Source of the DNA: Tannockella sp964372125
GTDB lineage: Bacteria > Bacillota_I > Bacilli_A > Erysipelotrichales > Coprobacillaceae
Direction of reading: 5' to 3'
Assembly: GCA_964372125.1 (NCBI GenBank)
Contig: CAYJPL010000004.1
Coordinates: forward strand, 26,396-90,395
DNA length: 64,000 nucleotides
Position 1 is the stretch's first letter, and the number at the start of each line of letters is the position of its first letter. Below are positions 39,173-48,857 of the stretch, in pieces. The translations under genes and the position numbers were made by a program. The notes beneath the pieces were generated by a model that had not been told where the DNA came from, made no database searches, and saw nothing but the letters and a program-made list of their open reading frames with translations.

Positions 39173-40353
39173 TATCTCAATTTATCTAATATTGAATTAC
39201 CGATTGGTGGTAATTCAACTCCAAAGTTTTCAGCAATTGTAGCCCCAATAACAGCGAAAGATTCTTGATCATCTAATTTTGTTGGATAAAAGAAATCCTT
39301 TGAATACATAACTAAAGGAACCATTTCACGTGTATGATCGCTTCCTTTAAATGTTGGATCATTTCCATGATCTGCAGTTATCATAAGTAAATCATCATGT
39401 TTTAAATATGCAAGTAAATCATGCAATTGATTATCAAAATCTTCAATTGCTTTAGCGTATCCAGCAGGATTTCTTCGATGTCCAAACTCTGCATCAAAAT
39501 CTACTAAATTCGTGAAAACCAAACCTTCAAAATCTTCTTTTGCAAGTTCAGTTGTTTTTTCCATACCATCAAAATTTGATACTGTTTTAACTTTTCTAGT
39601 GATTCCATAATCACAGAATATGTCAGGTATTTTTCCTACACCAACAACTTCTTTTCCTGCGTCTTTTAATGAATCTAGTACAGTTCTACCTGTTGGAGCA
39701 AGTGCCCAGTCATGTCTATTTGAAGTTCTTTTAAACTCCCCTACTTTTTTACCGATATATGGCCTAGCAATGATTCTCCCCACTCTCCACTCATCTTTCA
39801 TAGCGATTTCACGAGCAATTTCACATGCTTTATATAATTCTTCTAAAGGAATTACATCTTCGTGTGCAGCGATTTGAAAAACAGAATCTGCAGATGTATA
39901 CACAATCCAATCCCCTGTTTGCATTTGATGTTCACCATATTGATCCAATATTTCAGTACCGCTTGATGCAATATTCCCAATTGTTTTGCGTCCTGTTTTT
40001 TCTTCAAATAATTTTATAAATTCTTCTGGAAACCCTGTATCCGTAAACGTTACAAAAGGATTAATTGTTTTAATTCCCATCATCTCCCAATGACCAGTCA
40101 TTGTGTCTTTTCCATTTGAAATTTCATGTAATCTTGCAGTATAACCTAAATGTCTATTTAAACGATATATACCTTCAAAACTTCCCAATGTACCTAGACC
40201 TAAACCTTCTAGGTTTTCAACGTGTAATCCATTAACATGTGCAGCAATATTTCCTAGTGTGTTTGCACCCTCATCACCATATTCTTTAGCATCATTTGCT
40301 TGTCCAATACCTAGTGAATCTAACACAATCAAAAATACTCTTTTAAACTTCAT
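39172..40353 (-). CDS. deoB: Phosphopentomutase
   Basis: Interconverts ribose 1- and 5-phosphates in nucleoside salvage. The 393-residue alkaline phosphatase-superfamily enzyme has LIVLDSLGIGQANDA-type start (FLIVLDSLGIGQ), the phosphorylated residue region GKDTMTGHWEMMG, and metal sites ITADHGNDPTFKGSDHTRE. The ATG at 40353 has AAGGAG that overlaps the xerD stop. xerD-deoB order is as in Bacillus, but the purine nucleoside phosphorylase gene that follows there is replaced by a small membrane protein. Confidence 0.96.
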   Translation of the reverse strand: MKFKRVFLIVLDSLGIGQANDAKEYGDEGANTLGNIAAHVNGLHVENLEGLGLGTLGSFEGIYRLNRHLGYTARLHEISNGKDTMTGHWEMMGIKTINPFVTFTDTGFPEEFIKLFEEKTGRKTIGNIASSGTEILDQYGEHQMQTGDWIVYTSADSVFQIAAHEDVIPLEELYKACEIAREIAMKDEWRVGRIIARPYIGKKVGEFKRTSNRHDWALAPTGRTVLDSLKDAGKEVVGVGKIPDIFCDYGITRKVKTVSNFDGMEKTTELAKEDFEGLVFTNLVDFDAEFGHRRNPAGYAKAIEDFDNQLHDLLAYLKHDDLLMITADHGNDPTFKGSDHTREMVPLVMYSKDFFYPTKLDDQESFAVIGATIAENFGVELPPIGNSILDKLR

Positions 40354-40357
40354 AATA

Positions 40358-41266
40358 CTACTCCTTCTTTCCTTGTCTTGGATGATACTTTCGATAATCA
40401 CTTTTTATCTTTTCATTACTTATATGTGTATAAATTGTTGTAGTAGCAATATCACTATGTCCTAATAGCTCTTGAATAGAACGTAAATCAGCACTATTTT
40501 CTAACATGTGTGTTGCAAAGCTATGACGCAACGTATGTGGCGTACATTCAATAGACAGACTACTTTCATGAATGATTTTTTTTAAGATACGATTAATGGC
40601 GAAACGATCTAATTTTTTTCCTGTTTCACTTATGAAGCATTCTTTAATAATATGTTCATTTTTAAAATGAATTCGATATTCTTTAAAATATGTATCAAAC
40701 ATTTTTGCAACATATTTAGTTATTGGTACATAACGTTGTTTATTACCTTTTCCATGTACCTCAATAAACTCCATCTTAACATTAACATTACTCGATATCA
40801 ATGTCACAAGCTCACTTACTCGAATACCAGTTGCGTACATTAGTTCAATCATCAAGCGATTTCTTGCACTTATATGATCTTTTATTTCAATACTTTCAAG
40901 CAAGTCTTGAATTTGTTTTTCACTCAATACAATTGGTAAATATTTACCAATTTTTGGCAAATCAATGTTTTGTACAATATTTCTTTCAAGGATTTCTTCC
41001 TTAACAAGAAACTTATAGAAATTACGCAAGGTTACTAGTTTTCGTGATAATGTTTTTGAAGAAATATTAGGACTAATAGATTGCAAGTAAAATATCACAT
41101 CACTTTTATCAATACTTTCAATAGAATCAATCAAAAGTGTCTCATTAACATGATTTAAAAATTGCTTTAAATCCCCTTTATATGAGCTTATGGTATTTTT
41201 ACTGACTGATTTTTCGATTAGTAGATATTCAATATACTCTTCAATTGCTTCATTAATTTTCATCAT
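40358..41266 (-). CDS. xerD: Tyrosine recombinase XerD-like
   Basis: A 302-residue site-specific recombinase. N-terminal SAM-like domain (SVSKNTISSYKGDLKQF), then the catalytic set: Arg in ATGIRVSELV, Lys in GKGNKQR, HTLRHSFATH, and LLGHSDIATTTIYTH with the nucleophilic tyrosine. Length and the link to deoB point to the chromosome dimer resolvase XerD and not to a phage integrase. XerC would look similar. GGTGAT stands before the ATG pair, and an extended -10 lies 12 bases further up. Confidence 0.92.
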   Translation of the reverse strand: MMKINEAIEEYIEYLLIEKSVSKNTISSYKGDLKQFLNHVNETLLIDSIESIDKSDVIFYLQSISPNISSKTLSRKLVTLRNFYKFLVKEEILERNIVQNIDLPKIGKYLPIVLSEKQIQDLLESIEIKDHISARNRLMIELMYATGIRVSELVTLISSNVNVKMEFIEVHGKGNKQRYVPITKYVAKMFDTYFKEYRIHFKNEHIIKECFISETGKKLDRFAINRILKKIIHESSLSIECTPHTLRHSFATHMLENSADLRSIQELLGHSDIATTTIYTHISNEKIKSDYRKYHPRQGKKE

Positions 41267-41471
41267 ATCACCACTGACATTATAGCATAAAATAAAATAA
41301 AATTATAAATATATATTTAAAAAAATACAAATTTGTACTAATAAATATTGATTAACATAAATTCCAATCAAAAAGACATATTTCACGTAAATATATGACT
41401 ATATAAGCATTAAAAAAATGTATTATCCCTATAACAATAAAAAAGACATCGTATGAATTACATAAAATGTC
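41267..41471. other. Intergenic region upstream of xerD
   Basis: Contains the xerD promoter (TGC-TATAAT on the minus strand, -10 at 41279-41284), a 12-bp palindrome TACAAATTTGTA (41326-41337), a TTGATT/AATCAA inverted pair (about 41346-41371), and the dinB terminator. No gene seen. Confidence 0.5.
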
Positions 41472-41473
41472 TT
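41438..41473 (-). terminator. Terminator of dinB
   Basis: On the minus strand AAGACAT ... ATGTCTTTTTT; a smaller inner stem TATG/CATA is also possible. Confidence 0.65.
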
Positions 41474-42659
41474 AATATTTTGATTCTCTTTTTTTAATTA
41501 GACTTGTAGCATCTATAATTGTATTTTCACCATGTTTCTTTGTCAATTCGATTATAAGTTCATCTTTCTTGCTTATTTCTGTACTTTCTGGAGAATCAAA
41601 AATACTTGTTTGATGATAATGCTTTTTCTTATCAATTACATTTTGTAATGTTATTCCAACTAGACGTAATGGTTGATTGTTGTAATGTTCATCAAACAAT
41701 CTCTTTGCAGTTGCAAGCACTGTTTCATAATCATTAACATAACTGTCAATAACTGTTTGTCTTGAGACACTTTTAATCCTTGTATACTTTATGGTTATCG
41801 CAATAGTATTAGAAATTAATCCTTTTTTAATAGCTCTACTAGATACAGACTTTGCTAATGACTTAATCGTTTCGTATATAATATCTATGTCATCAGTATC
41901 TGTTGATAAAGTTGTTGAATTTCCTACAGATTTCAATTGGCTTCTGTTTGGTTGTACTTTTCGCTGGTCAATTCCATTAGCTTTACGAAATAAAACCAAT
42001 GCATTTTTTCCTACTAATGACCTTAAAACATCATATTTTCTTTTATCAGCAATGTCTTTGATTGTTATAAAGCCATTTGCAATAAGCTTAGGCTGTGTTT
42101 TCTTTCCAATCCCATGCATATCCTTAATTGGTAATGGCCACATTATCTCTTTAAAATTATTTTTCGTTACTACCGTGATTCCTTTTGGTTTTTCAATATC
42201 ACTTGCCATTTTAGCAAGAAATTTATTTGGTGCAATGCCTATTGAAATTGATAGTCCTATTTCATCTAAAACTACATCTTGAATCATTTTTGCAAGTTCA
42301 TAAGGTAATATTTTATATTCTACTATATAAGATGTCATATCTACATAACATTCATCGATGCTAGCCACCTCTAATACACTTGAAAAGCGGCTAACCACAC
42401 TAAAAAATTGCGCTGACTTGCTACGATATAATTCCATATTAACCGGTCTATTTATCAAATCCTTACATAATTTTTTTGCTTGAAATAATGGCATTGCAGA
42501 ATGTATTCCAAACTTTCTTGCTTCATATGAAGCAGTTGTTATAACACTACGTTTAGAATTCCCTGCAATAACAAGTGGCTTGTTTGCAAGACTTGGGTTT
42601 TTAGAAATTTCAGCAGCAGCAAAAAAAGCATCAATATCTATATGGAAAATAACTTGCAT
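41472..42659 (-). CDS. dinB: DNA polymerase IV (Y family)
   Basis: Error-prone translesion polymerase. The 395-residue protein shows HIDIDAFFAAAE at the N-terminus, ASYEARKFGIHSAMP, the catalytic SIDECYVDMTS, and helix-hairpin-helix GIGKKTQPKL. The C-terminal little-finger domain is complete; there is no clear beta-clamp QL-LF peptide except possibly HQTSIFDSPE near residue 370. GAGGTGAT precedes the ATG. I see no LexA-type operator by eye. Confidence 0.95.
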   Translation of the reverse strand: MQVIFHIDIDAFFAAAEISKNPSLANKPLVIAGNSKRSVITTASYEARKFGIHSAMPLFQAKKLCKDLINRPVNMELYRSKSAQFFSVVSRFSSVLEVASIDECYVDMTSYIVEYKILPYELAKMIQDVVLDEIGLSISIGIAPNKFLAKMASDIEKPKGITVVTKNNFKEIMWPLPIKDMHGIGKKTQPKLIANGFITIKDIADKRKYDVLRSLVGKNALVLFRKANGIDQRKVQPNRSQLKSVGNSTTLSTDTDDIDIIYETIKSLAKSVSSRAIKKGLISNTIAITIKYTRIKSVSRQTVIDSYVNDYETVLATAKRLFDEHYNNQPLRLVGITLQNVIDKKKHYHQTSIFDSPESTEISKKDELIIELTKKHGENTIIDATSLIKKRESKY

Positions 42660-42725
42660 AGAATCACCTCAAGAAAATTATATCACAATGATGCGTAAAC
42701 GCAACTCCACGCCTTCCAAAATTAT

Positions 42726-42757
42726 AAAAATAGTGAATACATAATGTATTCACTATT
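42726..42757 (-). terminator. Terminator of metY-metA
   Basis: AAAATAGTGAATACAT/ATGTATTCACTATTTT with a U run on the minus strand; it overlaps the metA stop. Confidence 0.85.
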
Positions 42758-43673
42758 TTTGTGTTAATAATTCTTCCAAGTTGTATGGTGTTTGTTGATA
42801 TACAATATTAATCCAGTTAACATATAGTAATGTTGCATGACTTTTCCAACGATTAATGATTCGCTGTTTCGGATCGTCGTTTTGGTAATAGTTATATGGT
42901 ATATCGATTTTAATTCCTTTTTTTATATCGCGATTATATTCAATATCTAATGTTTCTGTATCATACTCTGGGTGACCAGTTACAAATACTTTTCGACAAT
43001 CACTCGACGCTACTAAATAAACCCCTGCTTCTTTCGATGATGCTAAAATTTGTACATCTTTATGTTCTAACATTGCTGTAACAATATCTGTGTATCGAGA
43101 GTGTGGAGCATAAAATTCTTCATCAAAACCACGTATTAATGGGTTATCAGTTGCATGTACTTGATGTTTAAATACACCAGATACCTTTTTATCTAATTTG
43201 TATTTATCCACTCCATAGTGAAAATAAAGTCCAGCTTGAGCACCCCAACAAACATGTAATGTCGAATATACATGTGTTTTTGCATATTCAAATATTGCAC
43301 ATAGTTCTTCCCAATATTGTACATCTTCAAATTTCATATTTTCTACAGGTGCACCTGTAATTATTAAACCATCAAAAAATTGATTTTTAATTTCATCAAA
43401 TGTACGGTAAAATGCTTCAAGGTGTTCAAAGGAAACATTTGTCGATTTGTATGTTGCAGTTTTCAAAAATGTTACCTCTAGCTGAATCGCATTATTTGCG
43501 AGCAGTCTTGCAATTTGTGTTTCAGTTACTATTTTTGTTGGCATTAAGTTTAGTACTAATATTTTAAGTGGTCGAATCTCTTGTGTTTTTGCACGTTCTT
43601 CATTCATTACAAATACATTTTCATTTTGTAACGTTGTATAGGCAGGTAATTCTTTAGGAATAATTAATGGCAT
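42753..43673 (-). CDS. metA: Homoserine O-acetyltransferase (MetA family)
   Basis: Activates homoserine for methionine synthesis. The 306-residue glutamine-amidotransferase-like protein has the catalytic C142 in HVCWGAQAGLYFHYG and the histidine in FVTGHPEYD. At position 111 it has Glu (GAPVENMKF); in this family Glu111 marks acetyl-CoA use and Gly111 succinyl-CoA use, so acetyl transfer is predicted, in agreement with the sulfhydrylase gene one base upstream. Confidence 0.94.
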   Translation of the reverse strand: MPLIIPKELPAYTTLQNENVFVMNEERAKTQEIRPLKILVLNLMPTKIVTETQIARLLANNAIQLEVTFLKTATYKSTNVSFEHLEAFYRTFDEIKNQFFDGLIITGAPVENMKFEDVQYWEELCAIFEYAKTHVYSTLHVCWGAQAGLYFHYGVDKYKLDKKVSGVFKHQVHATDNPLIRGFDEEFYAPHSRYTDIVTAMLEHKDVQILASSKEAGVYLVASSDCRKVFVTGHPEYDTETLDIEYNRDIKKGIKIDIPYNYYQNDDPKQRIINRWKSHATLLYVNWINIVYQQTPYNLEELLTQK

Positions 43674-43674
43674 T

Positions 43675-44949
43675 TTAAATGTTATCTAACGATTTTGAAA
43701 TATCGTTAATCAAATCATCAATATTTTCAATACCTACACTTAAACGTATTAAATCACCTGGCAAGCCCGCTTCTTGAAGTTGCTCATTTGTTAATTGACG
43801 ATGTGTTGTACTTGCAGGGTGAAGACAACAACTTTTTGCATCAGCAACATGCGTTGCAATAGCTATAATTTCCAAACTTTCCATGAATGTAATAGCATCT
43901 TCAATTGATCCAGCTATTCCAAAACTTAATACACCACAAGTTCCCTTAGGCATATACTTATTTGCTAAAGCGTTATATTTACTTGATTTTAATCCTGGAT
44001 AATTCACCCAATTAACTTTAGGATGATTTTCTAAAAATTCAGCAATTTTTAATGCATTACTGCAATGTCTTTCAATACGTACATGCAAACTTTCAATCCC
44101 AAGATTTAAAAGATATGCATTTTGTGGAGCTTGTATTGCACCAAAATCACGCATTAATTGTGTTGTTGCCTTAGTAATATATGCCCCACCTAAACCAAAG
44201 CTTTCACAATATATAACACCATGATAACTATCATCTGGCTTACATAAACCTGGGAATTTATCTGGATATTTCATCCAGTCAAATTTTCCAGCATCTACAA
44301 TACAACCCCCTACTGCACTTCCATGCCCATCTAAATATTTTGTCGTAGAATGTGTTACAATATCTGCGCCATAAGATATTGGATTACAATTGATTGGTGT
44401 TGCAAATGTATTATCAATAATTAACGGTACACCATTTTCATGTGCAACAGTTGCATACATTTCAATATCTAAAACAACTAATGTAGGATTAGATAATGTT
44501 TCTGCAAACACTGCTTTTGTATTAGGTTGAAATGCTGCTTGTAACTGTTCTTTAGAACATTCTGGGTCAACAAAAGTAAATGAGATACCCATTTTTTGCA
44601 TTGTAACCTTAAACAAGTTATATGTTCCACCATAAACCGCACTACTACAAACAACATGATCACCACAATTTGCGATATTAAATATAGCATAAAAATTAGC
44701 AGCCTGACCAGATGAAGTAAGCATTGCAGCACTACCTTTTTCAAGTTCACAAATCTTAGCAGCTACTAAATCATTTGTTGGATTTTGTAGTCTTGAATAA
44801 AAATATCCTGCTTCTTGCAGATCAAAAAGTTTACCCATTTTTGATGCATTATCATAATGAAATGTTGTACTTTGTACAATTGGAATTTGTCTAGCTTCTC
44901 CGCTTTCTGGATGATATCCAGCATGTATACATAATGTTTCTTTATTCAT
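43675..44949 (-). CDS. metY: O-acetylhomoserine sulfhydrylase
   Basis: PLP enzyme making homocysteine directly from O-acetylhomoserine and sulfide. The 424-residue length is that of MetY, not of the shorter MetB/MetC. Visible: HYDNASKMGKLFDLQEAGYFYSR, and the cofactor lysine in VTHSTTKYLDGHGSAVGG. It leads the metY-metA operon. No S-box, Met T-box or SAM riboswitch is present in the short leader. Confidence 0.94.
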   Translation of the reverse strand: MNKETLCIHAGYHPESGEARQIPIVQSTTFHYDNASKMGKLFDLQEAGYFYSRLQNPTNDLVAAKICELEKGSAAMLTSSGQAANFYAIFNIANCGDHVVCSSAVYGGTYNLFKVTMQKMGISFTFVDPECSKEQLQAAFQPNTKAVFAETLSNPTLVVLDIEMYATVAHENGVPLIIDNTFATPINCNPISYGADIVTHSTTKYLDGHGSAVGGCIVDAGKFDWMKYPDKFPGLCKPDDSYHGVIYCESFGLGGAYITKATTQLMRDFGAIQAPQNAYLLNLGIESLHVRIERHCSNALKIAEFLENHPKVNWVNYPGLKSSKYNALANKYMPKGTCGVLSFGIAGSIEDAITFMESLEIIAIATHVADAKSCCLHPASTTHRQLTNEQLQEAGLPGDLIRLSVGIENIDDLINDISKSLDNI

Positions 44950-44979
44950 TTAATTTACCCCCATAAATATATAATATCT

Positions 44980-45008
44980 AGTATAACGTTGTTTATATTA
45001 TTTTACAA
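44980..45008 (-). promoter_or_regulatory. Promoter of metY-metA
   Basis: On the minus strand TTGTAA (45008-45003), 17-bp spacer, TATACT (44985-44980). Confidence 0.6.
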
Positions 45009-45011
45009 TAT

Positions 45012-46277
45012 TTAATAATTTCTTTTATAAAATTTCCCGATTGTTAAGCCTTGTATCACTGTAGTAAATATTACTATCGCAAATGTTGCAATGAGAATAC
45101 TATGGAATACATTTTCATCAACAATGTCTATTGTAGTAATCGCTAGAGCTAGGCTAAGTGCTCCTTTTATTCCAGCATAAGTTAATAAGTTTGTAAATTT
45201 AAATAATGATAAATCTTTAGGACGAACTTTAAAAATTGCAGTAGGAATAAGTACCGAAATATATCTTGCAAGAAAGTTAGAAATTATTGCAATTAATATA
45301 ACTATTTCATTAAAAGTTGTATAACGATATATATGAATAAATGTAATTCCAAGTAACACATAAAGTGTACTGTTTAATAAATCTTGTATAACTGCCCAAA
45401 AATCTTGATATATAGTCATATCAAGAATTCTATTATTTGGCTTTTCTTGGTTTTTTTCAATTATAGAAGCATAAACAATTCCACATATCACAGATGCAAT
45501 TGCTCCAGATACACCAATTTTTTGACACAAAACATAGGCACTTGACACTGCAAGTAAACTTATAAAAATTTGCATAAAGCAATCTTTTGTTCTTTTAAAT
45601 AAATATAGTGATATGCTACTTACTAACAACCCTATCACTAGGGCCCCAACTACTTCAAATGAAAGAGTTGACAAAAATGCAAGTGGATTAACACTAGTAT
45701 TTCCAGATTCAATAGAAGAAGAAACTACTACAAACAATGCAAGTCCTACACCATCGTTAAATAATGATTCACCTTCGATTATAATTGCCAATTCTTTTGA
45801 TAGTCCCGCTTTTTTTAAGATACTCATTGCTGCTATAGGATCAGTTGGCGCTACAATGCAACCAAACATAAAACACTCAATTAAAGATAGTGTGTGTATC
45901 CCAAGTACATATAGTATTCCATATGCTAGTAATCCATATATTATAGCTCCGAGTAATGTAGTTATTATTGCAAGTACTAAAATCAGTTTAAAACTTGGTA
46001 GTAGACGCTTTAAATATAAATCGCATGCTCCCGCAAAAAGCATAAAGCATAAAAAACCATGTACTAAAAAGTCATCAATAGTAGATAATGGTATTAAATC
46101 ACTAAAAATAGAAAAATTAAATATCATTTCTATAAATATAATAAGTATACCAATAGCAATTGAACTAAGCAAAAGTGCGATTTCACTTGGTAATTTAGTA
46201 TATTTTTTATTGATAAATCCTACAATTACAATAACCCACAGCAATCCAACAAACAAAATTAATTGATTATATTCCAT
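45012..46277 (-). CDS. CPA1-family sodium/proton antiporter
   Basis: A 421-residue membrane protein with about 12 hydrophobic segments. The CPA1 (NhaP/NHE) signatures are VAPTDPIAAMSIL and the ion-binding GESLFNDGVGLALF, with the acidic residues intact. It exports Na+ or K+ against protons. The ATG at 46277 is preceded by GAGGT; the longer frame from 46340 has no site. Single-gene unit. Confidence 0.9.
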   Translation of the reverse strand: MEYNQLILFVGLLWVIVIVGFINKKYTKLPSEIALLLSSIAIGILIIFIEMIFNFSIFSDLIPLSTIDDFLVHGFLCFMLFAGACDLYLKRLLPSFKLILVLAIITTLLGAIIYGLLAYGILYVLGIHTLSLIECFMFGCIVAPTDPIAAMSILKKAGLSKELAIIIEGESLFNDGVGLALFVVVSSSIESGNTSVNPLAFLSTLSFEVVGALVIGLLVSSISLYLFKRTKDCFMQIFISLLAVSSAYVLCQKIGVSGAIASVICGIVYASIIEKNQEKPNNRILDMTIYQDFWAVIQDLLNSTLYVLLGITFIHIYRYTTFNEIVILIAIISNFLARYISVLIPTAIFKVRPKDLSLFKFTNLLTYAGIKGALSLALAITTIDIVDENVFHSILIATFAIVIFTTVIQGLTIGKFYKRNY

Positions 46278-46346
46278 ATGTATGTACCTCGCTTTATATA
46301 ATAATAGCATGAAAAAAATTGTTATACAAAAATGATACAATATATA

Positions 46347-46379
46347 ATAAAAAGAATTATAGAAAAGTACTACAATTCT
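46347..46379 (-). terminator. Terminator of recN
   Basis: On the minus strand AGAATTGTAG/CTATAATTCT followed by TTTTTATT. Confidence 0.75.
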
Positions 46380-46383
46380 CTCT

Positions 46384-48048
46384 TTAAATTTGATTTTGTC
46401 TCTTTAAAGTAGCTGCATGATTTAAAGACTCATTAGATACAATCTCTCCAGAAATCATTTTTGCCAATTCTTCAATACTACTTTGCGTATCTAATAATTC
46501 GATTTTCACATCTACGCTTTCTTCATTGTTTATTTTCATCACATGATAGTGATGTCTTGCAAAACTAGCAACTTGTGCTAAGTGAGTTATGCAAAATACT
46601 TGCTTATCACTTGCTAAAAGCGCCATTTTCTTACCGATACTTTGGGCAACTTTTCCACTAACCCCACTGTCAGCTTCATCAAAAATAATTGTACTAATAG
46701 CCATTTGCTTCATTGATAATATTTTAATTGCAAGCATTATTCTTGAAAGTTCTCCTCCTGAAGATACTTTATGTAATGGTTTTGCATCATATCCAGTATT
46801 TGTGCTTATCATAAATATTATTTTATCAATTCCGTATTTTGTTGGAGTTGTTTCTTTGAAATCGATATAAAAATCAACATTTGGTAAGTACATATCCTGA
46901 AGTTCTATAATCATTTTATCTTTAAACGTTGTTGCAAACTTTTTTCTACAGTCAGATATATTTTTTGCAATCAAGTTAATTTTATCTCTTGATTCTTGTA
47001 TTTTCAAAGATAAATTTTCAATAACTAACTCTCTATTATTATATACTTCAATTTTAGAAATAAGCGTGTCTCTTGTTTCTAAAATTGCTTCAACACTTTG
47101 TCCATGCTTTCTTTTTAATCGCTGTAATAAAGAAATAGTATTTTGAATTTCTTGCATTCGATATTCATCATAATACAGATTATTAAAATCATTATATATT
47201 TGTTCATTAACGTCATTAACTTGATAATACAGATCATATAATTTATCATATGATTCGCGGTACTCTTCAATATCCGTAATATCAGATAGTTGTTTTAATG
47301 CAAGTTGCATCATTGCTATTACACCACTACTTGAGTTATCCATATATTGACGAAAATGTGTCACTTTTTCATTTATTTTTTGAAAACTACTTAGTTTTTG
47401 TCGTTCTTCTTCCAGTGCATTTTCATCAAAATCAGAAAAATCCAACTCGTTAATTTCATCTAATTGCGCTTGATAAAATGATATTTGTTCATCATTAAGT
47501 TCATCATTTAACAATGTCTTGTATTGTTTTTTTAAGGAAACGTATGCTTCGTACTCCATAGTATAACTATCTAGTAATACATCTACTTCTTTTCCTATAA
47601 GCGAATCTAGAATTGATAAGTGATTCTCTGGATCAAATAATGAATGTGTTTGAAACTGACTATGGATATCAATTACATTTTCCATAACACTTTTTAGAAA
47701 GCTCTGTGTAGTGTTTCGGTAGTTTAGTTTAATTATGCTTTTGCCGTCCTTATTAAAGGACTTCGAAACAATAAGTTTATCATCTTCGATTTCAAAATTA
47801 TTATTTGATAAAATTGTTTTAACTATTGCATTATTTGTTATGTCGAATACACCTTCAATAAAAGCTTTATCTTTAAATTTGCCTACAAAACTCGATTGAA
47901 CACGTTGTCCAAGCAATTGACCAATAGCATCAATAATTATTGACTTTCCAGCACCAGTTTCTCCAGTGAGTACAGTCATTGAATCATCAAAATCAATATT
48001 CAATTGTTTAATAATCGCAAAATTATCAATTAAAATACTTTCAATCAT
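46384..48048 (-). CDS. recN: DNA repair protein RecN
   Basis: SMC-like ATPase for double-strand break repair. The 554-residue protein has Walker A GETGAGKSIIIDAIGQLLG, a long coiled coil (about 150-350), the ABC signature SSGGELSRIMLA and Walker B TIIFDEADSGVSG. Last gene of the nusB-to-recN series. It starts 11 bases after tlyA with GGGGGA as ribosome site; in Bacillus argR (ahrC) lies exactly in this gap and is missing here. Confidence 0.96.
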   Translation of the reverse strand: MIESILIDNFAIIKQLNIDFDDSMTVLTGETGAGKSIIIDAIGQLLGQRVQSSFVGKFKDKAFIEGVFDITNNAIVKTILSNNNFEIEDDKLIVSKSFNKDGKSIIKLNYRNTTQSFLKSVMENVIDIHSQFQTHSLFDPENHLSILDSLIGKEVDVLLDSYTMEYEAYVSLKKQYKTLLNDELNDEQISFYQAQLDEINELDFSDFDENALEEERQKLSSFQKINEKVTHFRQYMDNSSSGVIAMMQLALKQLSDITDIEEYRESYDKLYDLYYQVNDVNEQIYNDFNNLYYDEYRMQEIQNTISLLQRLKRKHGQSVEAILETRDTLISKIEVYNNRELVIENLSLKIQESRDKINLIAKNISDCRKKFATTFKDKMIIELQDMYLPNVDFYIDFKETTPTKYGIDKIIFMISTNTGYDAKPLHKVSSGGELSRIMLAIKILSMKQMAISTIIFDEADSGVSGKVAQSIGKKMALLASDKQVFCITHLAQVASFARHHYHVMKINNEESVDVKIELLDTQSSIEELAKMISGEIVSNESLNHAATLKRQNQI

Positions 48049-48059
48049 CTATGTTCCCC

Positions 48060-48857
48060 CTACTGTTTTAATTCATTGTGTGCATCTCTTACTACTGATT
48101 CAACATCAATATTTGTACTATTTCCATTCATTACAAACTTCGCAATGAATTCAATATTACCTTGACCACCCGTGATTGGTGAAAAAGATAGTCCTTCTAA
48201 TATCAAGTCATGTTCTTTACCATACTCAATAACTTTTTCTATTGTACTTTGATGAATAGCTTTATCTTTTATAATTCCCTTTTTTCCAACATCATCTCTA
48301 CCTGCTTCAAATTGTGGTTTTATTAGCGCTATGACTATAGAACCTTTTTCTAAAATTCCTTGTAGTGGTAAAAATATGTGTTTTAAAGATATAAAAGATA
48401 CATCAATCGTTGCTATATTAGGAAGCCCTTGTTCAAAGAAATCTTTTGTAACAATTCTAAAGTTTGTCTGCTCTTTTACTATAACTTGACTATTATTTCT
48501 AAGTTTCCAAGCAAGTTGATTAGTACCAACATCAATTGCATAAACAAGACTTGCACCATGTTGCAAAGAACAATCAGTAAAACCACCAGTCGATGAACCA
48601 ATATCTACAACAATTTTATCTTGAAATGAAATATCGAATAATTTTATTGCTTTTTCTAGCTTTAACCCACCACGAGATACGTATGGCATAACATCACCTT
48701 TGACATAAAGATTTGATTCTACATCAATTTTAGTACCTGGTTTATCGATAATATCATAATCGTCCCGTACAATTCCTGCCATAATTGCTCGTTTTGCTTT
48801 TTCTCGTGAATCAAAGAATCCTTTTTCTACTAATAAAACATCAATTCTTTCTTTCAT
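48060..48857 (-). CDS. tlyA: TlyA family rRNA 2'-O-methyltransferase
   Basis: A 265-residue protein: N-terminal S4 RNA-binding domain (RIDVLLVEKGFFDSREKAKR) and an FtsJ-like methyltransferase domain (VDIGSSTGGFTDCSLQHGA; TIDVSFISLKHI; ALIKPQFEAGRDDVGKKGI). Formerly annotated haemolysin A; known members methylate 16S and 23S rRNA. The start lies 17 bases inside the end of dxs. Confidence 0.94.
   Translation of the reverse strand: MKERIDVLLVEKGFFDSREKAKRAIMAGIVRDDYDIIDKPGTKIDVESNLYVKGDVMPYVSRGGLKLEKAIKLFDISFQDKIVVDIGSSTGGFTDCSLQHGASLVYAIDVGTNQLAWKLRNNSQVIVKEQTNFRIVTKDFFEQGLPNIATIDVSFISLKHIFLPLQGILEKGSIVIALIKPQFEAGRDDVGKKGIIKDKAIHQSTIEKVIEYGKEHDLILEGLSFSPITGGQGNIEFIAKFVMNGNSTNIDVESVVRDAHNELKQ

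Noticed and set aside
40358..41266. Phage integrase or integron-type recombinase
   Set aside because: Length, complete Xer motifs and the conserved link to deoB fit the chromosomal XerD; no phage genes or attachment repeats nearby.
41791..42282. 163-residue plus-strand frame
   Set aside because: Antisense to dinB; no start signal.
45613..46266. 217-residue plus-strand open frame
   Set aside because: Antisense to the CPA1 antiporter, whose signature motifs are clear; the frame reflects low stop frequency opposite a membrane protein gene.
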